From positions 1 to 29,754 of the forward strand of contig JAEYYV010000360.1 of NCBI GenBank assembly GCA_023428295.1: 29,754 nt of DNA, written 5' to 3'. Within the stretch, counting starts at the first letter, position 1; each line of letters opens with the position of its first letter. Of the stretch, positions 24,735 through 29,754 are shown in pieces. Below the pieces are notes generated by a model. The model made no database searches, had not been told where the DNA came from, and saw nothing but the letters and a program-made list of their open reading frames with translations. Origin of the DNA: Pseudomonadota bacterium (lineage in GTDB: Bacteria; Myxococcota_A; Polyangia; Haliangiales; Haliangiaceae). A program made the translations under genes and the position numbers.

Positions 24735-26234
24735 TCAACGCGAGGTGACGTCGAGCGACCAGCTCGCGAGCGTGCCCGTGTCGAGGCGCGCGTTGTCGGC
24801 GACCGTCAGCGTCCACGTACCGGCGAGCGGCTTGCCGCTGAGCGCGGGCAGCGAGAGCTCCATCACGCTCAGGTCGTCCGCCGAGCCGCCGGTGCGGTCG
24901 TGCACGACGATCGTGTCGGTGCCCTTGGTCAGCGTGACCTTGAGGTCACCGCGATACGTGTGCGTGATCGAGAGCGAGAGCTTCGCGTCGGTGATCGTGC
25001 CGGTGTCGCTGACCTGGATCGTCGAGGACACGCCCGTGGGGCTGTTGTCGGGGATCGAGATGTTCGGCGTCGCCGAGTACGAGCGAGAGACGTCGCCACC
25101 GCTCGTGTCACACGCCGGGTGCTCCGCACAATCCGCGTCGGCGCAGTTCGCCTGGCCATCGCCGTCCTCGTCGGCGCCCACGCCGTCGTCGCACACTTCG
25201 CGCGGGGTCACGAGCGTCGGGAGGTCCGCGGTGACCGCGCGACCGTACTCCTTGACGTACTGATACGAGATCCAGCCGTAGCCGTCGCCGTACTCGTTGT
25301 CGACGCCGAAGCTGCCGGTGCCCCAGCTGTTCTTGAACAGCCAGAAGCCCTTCTCCTTCTTCGCCACGCCGTTCACGAGGATCGGGTTGCCCGCCTCGTC
25401 GCGCGACTCGACTTCCATGTTGTCGTCCCAACCGATGAGGTGGATCGCGTGGCCCGCGCGATTCTCGAGCGAGACCTGCTTGTCCTTGGCGTTCGGATAC
25501 GTGACCACGCCCTTGCGCCACAGCGCGTTGCTGGTCGGCAGCGTCGAGCGGCGGTGGTTCCACGATTGATAGAAGAAGGTCATGCCGACGTTCACGCCGA
25601 CCTTCTTGTCGTAGATGGCGGCCTTGATCGAGTTGGTGTTGACCCAGCGCTTGCGCGGCAGCTTGTAGCGCTGCGCGGTGCGCGCCGACTCCGGCGGCTC
25701 GCCGTTGGTGTAGCACTTGGTCGGCTTGTTGTTCTCCGCGCCGCACTCGGGGTCGTTCGCGGCGGTCCACGGGAACGACTCGTAGCGCCACGCCGCCTCG
25801 GGGATGACGCCGAAGCGTACGGCCGCTTCGAGGTTGTCCTCGGCGTTGGAGCCCTCGGTGTTCATGAACGCGCGCTGCTCGAACTTGGCCGACCACTGCA
25901 GGTGCTGCTCGGAGAAGTCGGCGTCGGCGACCGGCATGCCGGCCTTGATGTAGAGGTTCTCGACGAGCGCCATCGACGCGAAGATCGAGCACACGCCGCG
26001 GCTACCCTGGCTCTTCACGGGCGACTGATCGCCGATCTCGAACTTCGCGGGGTAGATCGCGTCCGCTTTGTTGTCGTCCGGCAACGAGTCGTTGTCGGGC
26101 GCGCCTGCGTTCACGTTGTCTTCCGAGAGCGGTGCATCCCCGTCCTCGTTGGTCGGCAGCGAGTCATCCTCGGCAGCACAGGCTGCGAACAGAGGGAGAC
26201 TCATGACAGCGACAGTCAGAAAGCGGATACGCAT
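24735..26234 (-). CDS. Papain-family (C1) cysteine protease lipoprotein with P-domain
   Basis: This encodes 499 residues from the ATG at 26234, giving a lipoprotein signal MRIRFLTVAVMSLPLFAAC (Cys19). A short acidic linker (20-60) follows in place of the long inhibitory propeptide of papains. The peptidase domain (about 62-335) has the oxyanion Gln76 and catalytic Cys82 (SQGSRGVCSIFAS), His262 (RAGHAIHLIGWDDN) and Asn302 (LFKNSWGTGSFG). Next is a Cys/Asp-rich connector (CDDGVGADEDGDGQANCADA, DCAEHPAC), possibly calcium- or disulfide-stabilised and common in Myxococcota surface proteins. It is followed by a P-domain of the proprotein convertase type (about 390-499: THTYRGDLKVTLTKG, LAGTWTLTVADNARLDTGTL). 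It is likely a surface or secreted protease. A TolB-like or motility link is not suggested by the neighbours. The 172-base upstream gap shows no recognisable sites. Confidence 0.93.
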   Translation of the reverse strand: MRIRFLTVAVMSLPLFAACAAEDDSLPTNEDGDAPLSEDNVNAGAPDNDSLPDDNKADAIYPAKFEIGDQSPVKSQGSRGVCSIFASMALVENLYIKAGMPVADADFSEQHLQWSAKFEQRAFMNTEGSNAEDNLEAAVRFGVIPEAAWRYESFPWTAANDPECGAENNKPTKCYTNGEPPESARTAQRYKLPRKRWVNTNSIKAAIYDKKVGVNVGMTFFYQSWNHRRSTLPTSNALWRKGVVTYPNAKDKQVSLENRAGHAIHLIGWDDNMEVESRDEAGNPILVNGVAKKEKGFWLFKNSWGTGSFGVDNEYGDGYGWISYQYVKEYGRAVTADLPTLVTPREVCDDGVGADEDGDGQANCADADCAEHPACDTSGGDVSRSYSATPNISIPDNSPTGVSSTIQVSDTGTITDAKLSLSITHTYRGDLKVTLTKGTDTIVVHDRTGGSADDLSVMELSLPALSGKPLAGTWTLTVADNARLDTGTLASWSLDVTSR

Positions 26235-26406
26235 GGCCCGCCCGGGGTCCACAAACCATGCCCGTTGCGAGGCGGCCGAAGTCGTTGATCTGGTTTGGCG
26301 TTCGGTCGGTCGAGCAACTAGTGCAGCCATCTACAGGTGGCCACTCGACCAGCCGGTAGTGCCGTCACCGGGGACGTGACCGTGCGGAGCGCTCGAGTCA
26401 GACGAC

Positions 26407-28140
26407 CTAGAACATGAACGGGTAGCCGAACGAGCCACCGTTCTGCGTCTTCGCGAACTTCGCCTTCTGCATCGCCGCAGCGACGCAGTTGCCGAGACCG
26501 GCGTCTGGCGTGTTCTTCACGGCGACACTGGCAACATCGCCACCCGGGTTCACCTTCACGCTCACCTTGACCTGACCCTTGGCGCTCGACTTGTCGCCGC
26601 ACGCTTGGACCTTGGCCTTCACCTTGTTCACGCCGTCGGAGATCATCGCGCGATCGAGCCCGTCCGGCAGATCACCACCGCCGCTGCTCTTGGTCGTCGC
26701 AGTGCCACCACCCGACGACTTCTTCTTGAACTTCGCGCAGCACGCGCCCTCGTAGTTGTTGAGGACGCACGAGACCTCATCGCAGCCGCCCGCGCTCGCG
26801 GCCTCTTTCGGCGCCGTCGTCTTGGGCTCGGTCTTCTTGGGCTCGGTCTTCGCGACGGCTGCGGTCGTCTTCTTGGGATCCGTCTTCTTGGGCTCGGTCT
26901 TCTTCGGATCCGCCTTCGGCTCTTCCGTCATCACGGGCTCCGTCGCCTTGGGCTCGTCGGTCTTCGCTGCCGGCTCTGCTGCCGAACCCTCGTTGGTAGC
27001 CGGCGGCTCGGACGACGCGGTGTTCGTCGTCGGCGTGTCGGTCTTGGTGTCCGCCTTGGTGTCGTCGGTCTTGCCTTCCGCCGAGCTCTCCTTGGTGTCG
27101 CCTTGCGCGACGACGACCTTCTTGTCGTCGCCGCCCTTGAGCAGGACGATGATCATGATGACCGCCGCGATCGCGAGGAACGCGACCGAGCCGATCAGCG
27201 CGTACATCATCTTGTTGTTCTGGCCGCGCGACGCCGTCGGAACGATGACCGCGGGCTCCGAGAAGCCGCCGCCGCCGAACACGGGGAGATCGTCGATCGA
27301 CCCGATGGTCGAGGCCGTCGCCGTCTTTGCCGCTGCCCCCGAGCCGCCGAGGTATGCGTTTGCCATCGAGCGAATGTCGATGAGGCCGGAGCCTTCGCCA
27401 CCTGCCGCGCCGGTCGCGTGACCGCTCGGCATCGACGACACGCCCGGGTTTGGTGCGGGCTTGTCGCTCGCGAGTTGCGCGAGGTTGTTGAGGGAGAACA
27501 GCACGGAGTTCTCGTTGCGCTCACCGCGCAGCTTGGCTTCGGCCGCGGCTTGCGTCGACGTCTGCGATGCCTTGGACGGCTTGCTGCCGAACAGATCGCC
27601 ATCGTCGTCGGTGCCGCGCGACGACGAGCCCGCGGACGCGGCCGCGAACAGATCGCCCGGATCGCTTCGCACCGTGCCCGACTCGTCGTTGCCGAACATC
27701 GATGACACCGCCGCTGCGCCGCTTCCGGCCGCGGAGGTGGTGGACGCTGTCGCGAGGAACGACGCGAACGCATCGACCTGCGAGAGCGGCAACCAATCCG
27801 CGAAGCCTTCACGCCACGCGTACGTCTCGGCGTCGATCTCTCCGGCGCTGAAGCGCTGCTGCACTTCCGCCGCCGTCATCGGCCCGACTTGGTCCTGGTT
27901 GATCACGACGTGCCACACCGACTCCTCGCCACCACCAGCGCCGCCCTCGTAGCCGTAGTCGTAGACACGCGTGTCTTTCACATCGGTCGCCGCGGGCGCC
28001 GGCGCTTCCGCCGCTTGCGCACCGCCGCGAACGACGATGATGTTGCTGCACTTCTTGCAGCGAATCTTGAAGACCTTGCCTTGGACCTTGTCGTCGGAGA
28101 TCGAGTACTTGGCCTGGCAGGCATCACAGACGATCTTCAT
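26407..28140 (-). CDS. GltJ/AgmX-like protein: zinc ribbon, GYF domain, membrane helix, AgmX/PglI C-terminal domain
   Basis: This encodes 577 residues. The N-terminal MJ0042-type zinc ribbon has Cys5, Cys8, Cys28 and Cys31 (CDACQAKYSISDDKVQGKVF then KIRCKKC). A GYF-type domain follows at 74-130 (VWHVVINQDQVGPMTAAEVQ, WREGFADWLPLSQV). A long Ala/Ser/Gly linker leads to one membrane helix near 310-335 (MMYALIGSVAFLAIAAVIMI). The periplasmic part is a Lys/Pro/Thr/Glu-rich spacer, then CDEVSCVLNNYEGACCAKF and a TonB-like terminal domain (GQVKVSVKVNPGGDVASVAV, GLGNCVAAAMQKAKF, ending GYPFMF). This order matches GltJ/AgmX of the Myxococcus gliding (Agl-Glt) machinery, where the cytoplasmic ribbon contacts MglA and the periplasmic end reaches the outer membrane. 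No other glt/agl gene is in the window, so a paralogue with another envelope role is possible. AGGG precedes the ATG at 28140. Confidence 0.88.
   Translation of the reverse strand: MKIVCDACQAKYSISDDKVQGKVFKIRCKKCSNIIVVRGGAQAAEAPAPAATDVKDTRVYDYGYEGGAGGGEESVWHVVINQDQVGPMTAAEVQQRFSAGEIDAETYAWREGFADWLPLSQVDAFASFLATASTTSAAGSGAAAVSSMFGNDESGTVRSDPGDLFAAASAGSSSRGTDDDGDLFGSKPSKASQTSTQAAAEAKLRGERNENSVLFSLNNLAQLASDKPAPNPGVSSMPSGHATGAAGGEGSGLIDIRSMANAYLGGSGAAAKTATASTIGSIDDLPVFGGGGFSEPAVIVPTASRGQNNKMMYALIGSVAFLAIAAVIMIIVLLKGGDDKKVVVAQGDTKESSAEGKTDDTKADTKTDTPTTNTASSEPPATNEGSAAEPAAKTDEPKATEPVMTEEPKADPKKTEPKKTDPKKTTAAVAKTEPKKTEPKTTAPKEAASAGGCDEVSCVLNNYEGACCAKFKKKSSGGGTATTKSSGGGDLPDGLDRAMISDGVNKVKAKVQACGDKSSAKGQVKVSVKVNPGGDVASVAVKNTPDAGLGNCVAAAMQKAKFAKTQNGGSFGYPFMF
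26821..26911 (-). repeat. Short in-frame repeats encoding the Lys/Pro-rich periplasmic spacer
   Basis: Variants of a 12-15-bp unit (GTCTTCTTGGGCTCG on the plus strand) recur and encode TEPKKTDPKKT-like steps. This resembles the Pro/Lys spacers that let TonB-type proteins span the periplasm. Confidence 0.6.
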
Positions 28141-28162
28141 TGGTGTTCCCTAATTACGTTTC

Positions 28163-28191
28163 GAAGCTTCGGACCCCCACGTCCGAGCTTC
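28163..28191 (-). promoter_or_regulatory. Imperfect hairpin in the 5' leader of the GltJ-like gene
   Basis: GAAGCTTCGGAC (28163-28174) and GTCCGAGCTTC (28181-28191) form an 11-bp stem with one bulged base, 23 bases upstream of the start codon. It could be an mRNA leader structure or an operator-type palindrome; sequence alone does not decide. Confidence 0.4.
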
Positions 28192-28205
28192 CTTGGAGAA
28201 AAGAA

Positions 28206-28244
28206 TTCTACCAGTGCGCGCGTACCAAACGCGAGGACGCGCGC
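28206..28244 (-). terminator. Possible terminator hairpin downstream of purA
   Basis: GCGCGCGT (28216-28223) and ACGCGCGC (28237-28244) are a perfect 8-bp inverted repeat with a 13-base loop. On the minus strand a stretch AATTCTTTTC follows a few bases later. It lies about 40 bases beyond the purA stop. The alternating GC stem and the displaced T-run make it a weak candidate. Confidence 0.35.
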
Positions 28245-28281
28245 GTAGTTATCTAAGTACGTTCGGGTAGGCGTGCGTTAC

Positions 28282-29583
28282 TCACGCGAACGGATCGCGG
28301 AGGCGGATCGTCTCGGAGCGATCGGGTCCGTAGGAGATCAAGCAGAACGGGACGCCCGCCATGCGCTCGATCGTCTCGACGTACGCGCGCGCGCTGGCGG
28401 GTAGCTCCGAGACATCTCTCGCGTTCGCGGGCAGCGGCCCCCAGCCCGGAAATTTCGCATAGACCGGCTCGGCCCGCGCGATGTCCTCCGGATCGATCGG
28501 CGGCTCGTCGAGCTCGGCGTCTCCGAGCTTGTACGCCACACAGACACAGACCTCGCCGAGGTTCGCGAGGACGTCGAGCTTGGTCAGCGCGAGCGAGCTC
28601 ATTCCCGACAGACGAACGCCCATGCGAAGCGCTGGCAGATCGAGCCATCCACACCGCCGCGGGCGCCCCGTGGTGGCGCCGAACTCGCCGCCGGCCGTGC
28701 GCAGGCGATCACCTTCTTCGCCGTGGAGCTCGGTCGGGAACGGCCCCTCACCGACGCGTGTCGCGTACGCCTTGGTGATGCCGACGACCGCATCGATCTG
28801 CGTGGGTCCGATGCCAGCGCTCTGACACGCACCCGCGGCGATCGTCGATGACGAGGTCACGTACGGATACGTGCCGTGATCGAGATCGAGCAGGCAGCCC
28901 TGCGCACCTTCGAACAGCACGTGATGCTTCTCGGCGATCACGCGCGCGACATGGCGCCCCGCATCGCCCGTGTACGGACGCAGCTTCTCGCCTGCTGCGA
29001 GCGCGTCGTCGATCCACGTCGTGATCTCCGCTCGCGTCGGCATCGTGCCACCGAGGTGGACGATCAACGGAGCGAGCTCGTCGAGGTTGGCCGCGACGAG
29101 CTCGCGCACCCGCTCGGGCTTGAACAGATCGCGCACGCGCACGCCTTTGCGCGCGGCCTTGGCCTCGTACGCCGGGCCGATGCCCCGGCGCGTCGTGCCG
29201 ATCGCTTTGCCCTTCTTGGCACCGTGATCCTCGCGCAGCCCGTCGAGCAGCTTGTGGTACGGAAGGATCACGTGGGCGCCGAGCCCGACGAGGAGCTCGT
29301 TGTTCGCGAGCAACCCACGCGACTGACACTCCGCCACTTCCTCGAGCAGCGTGTGCGGATCGATGACCATGCCGTCACCGAGGATGCAGAACTTGCCCGG
29401 ATGGCACACGCCGGACGGCACGAGGTGCGTCACGAGCTTCTTGCCGTCGATGACGAGCGTGTGTCCTGCGTTCGCGCCGCCACCGTAGCGCACGACCGTG
29501 TGCGCGCGCTCGGTGAACAGGTCGACGACCTTGCCTTTGCCTTCATCGCCCCATTGGGCGCCGACGACGATCACGACGGACAT
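28282..29583 (-). CDS. purA: Adenylosuccinate synthetase
   Basis: This encodes 433 residues, normal for bacterial PurA. It has the GTP-binding and catalytic loop QWGDEGKGK (10-18, Asp13), GGGANAGHTLV (34-44, His41), GTTRRGIGPAYEAK, FEGAQGCLLDLDHGTYPYVT and the substrate loop GEFGATTGRPRRCGWLDL. It joins IMP and aspartate using GTP to give adenylosuccinate, the first step from IMP to AMP, in the cytosol. GAGGAG lies five bases before the ATG at 29583. The end of the upstream gene overlaps the start by 13 bases, so the two are probably co-transcribed and perhaps translationally coupled. Convincing over its whole length. Confidence 0.97.
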   Translation of the reverse strand: MSVVIVVGAQWGDEGKGKVVDLFTERAHTVVRYGGGANAGHTLVIDGKKLVTHLVPSGVCHPGKFCILGDGMVIDPHTLLEEVAECQSRGLLANNELLVGLGAHVILPYHKLLDGLREDHGAKKGKAIGTTRRGIGPAYEAKAARKGVRVRDLFKPERVRELVAANLDELAPLIVHLGGTMPTRAEITTWIDDALAAGEKLRPYTGDAGRHVARVIAEKHHVLFEGAQGCLLDLDHGTYPYVTSSSTIAAGACQSAGIGPTQIDAVVGITKAYATRVGEGPFPTELHGEEGDRLRTAGGEFGATTGRPRRCGWLDLPALRMGVRLSGMSSLALTKLDVLANLGEVCVCVAYKLGDAELDEPPIDPEDIARAEPVYAKFPGWGPLPANARDVSELPASARAYVETIERMAGVPFCLISYGPDRSETIRLRDPFA

Positions 29584-29754
29584 CGGTTCTCCTCGAGCAA
29601 CTTCGCGAGCGAGAGCGGATCCACATCCACCTTCGTTCGCACATCACCATCACGCGTCGGTCGCACGAGCTCGCGCTCGTCGACGAGCACCCCTGCGTCG
29701 AGCCCCGCACCGCGAAGCCACGCACCCGTCGGCGGCGACGACACGGTCACCGCC
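29571..29754 (-). CDS. C-terminal end of an unidentified gene overlapping purA
   Basis: An open frame enters from the right edge and ends at a TGA at 29571-29573, inside the purA start region. The last roughly 60 residues include PPTGAWLRGAGLDAGVLVDE, RELVRPTRDGDVRTKVDVDP and LSLAKLLEENRCPS. Third codon positions are mostly G or C, as expected for a real gene here. I do not recognise the family. HisZ often precedes purA in related bacteria, but nothing in this fragment identifies it as HisZ. The overlap with purA suggests an operon. Confidence 0.5.
   Translation of the reverse strand, partial: AVTVSSPPTGAWLRGAGLDAGVLVDERELVRPTRDGDVRTKVDVDPLSLAKLLEENRCPS

Noticed and set aside
26235..26406. 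172-base gap between the protease and the GltJ-like gene
   Set aside because: I examined it for a small gene, RNA or strong hairpin. Only short 5-6-bp inverted repeats (around GTCAC/GTGAC) are present, not enough to call a feature.

Overview
The window is high-GC DNA with densely packed genes on both strands. Features pointing to a Myxococcota (delta-proteobacterial) chromosome are an AgmX/PglI-type C-terminal domain joined to an MJ0042 zinc ribbon and a GYF domain, two Ser/Thr protein kinases, many Asp/Pro/Ala-rich lipoproteins, a papain plus P-domain secreted protease, and a lipoprotein N-terminus of the 'CDLVFGL' type. This placement is inferred from protein families; no rRNA or tRNA gene is present to confirm it. 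I found no insertion sequence, prophage, integrase or CRISPR array. The region reads as ordinary core-plus-lifestyle chromosome. Gene starts are often GTG or TTG, and several neighbours overlap or lie only a few bases apart.

Layout, left to right. (1) 1-1371 (-): most of a MeaA/ethylmalonyl-CoA-mutase-type B12 enzyme that runs off the left edge, followed by a beta-propeller-like lipoprotein (-). (2) 2420-4788: a rhodanese lipoprotein (+), a sugar-nucleotide epimerase (-) and a quinone oxidoreductase (+). (3) 4794-8285: uridine kinase behind a transmembrane Ser/Thr kinase (-), divergent from an orphan NarL-type response regulator (+) that ends in a clear hairpin terminator. (4) 8383-11933 (+): a sulfatase/phosphatase-superfamily lipoprotein, translationally coupled to a CehA/McbA-type PHP metallohydrolase. 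(5) 12024-14804 (-): Tex with a roughly 200-residue repetitive, disordered tail. (6) 14882-17467 (+): adenine deaminase, a DoxX-like membrane protein and an AraC regulator. (7) 17515-22079 (+): an RND efflux adaptor and pump, coupled by a GTGA overlap, with no outer-membrane channel gene in view. (8) 22076-24628 (-): LigB-type ATP-dependent DNA ligase behind a soluble Ser/Thr kinase. (9) 24735-26234 (-): a papain/P-domain lipoprotein. A hairpin cluster separates it from the kinase. (10) 26407-28140 (-): a GltJ/AgmX-like envelope protein. (11) 28282-29754 (-): purA and the end of an unidentified upstream gene.

Functional links. Purine metabolism appears twice: adenine deaminase for salvage and PurA for AMP synthesis. 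Uridine kinase adds pyrimidine salvage. Envelope and surface functions dominate the rest: lipoproteins, the efflux pump, the secreted protease and the motility-type protein. Signalling is by Ser/Thr kinases and an orphan response regulator, with no histidine kinase in the window. The most interesting items are the coupled sulfatase-like/PHP lipoprotein pair with a non-canonical active-site motif, the Tex tail, the isolated GltJ-like gene, and the four-arm hairpin cluster before the soluble kinase.
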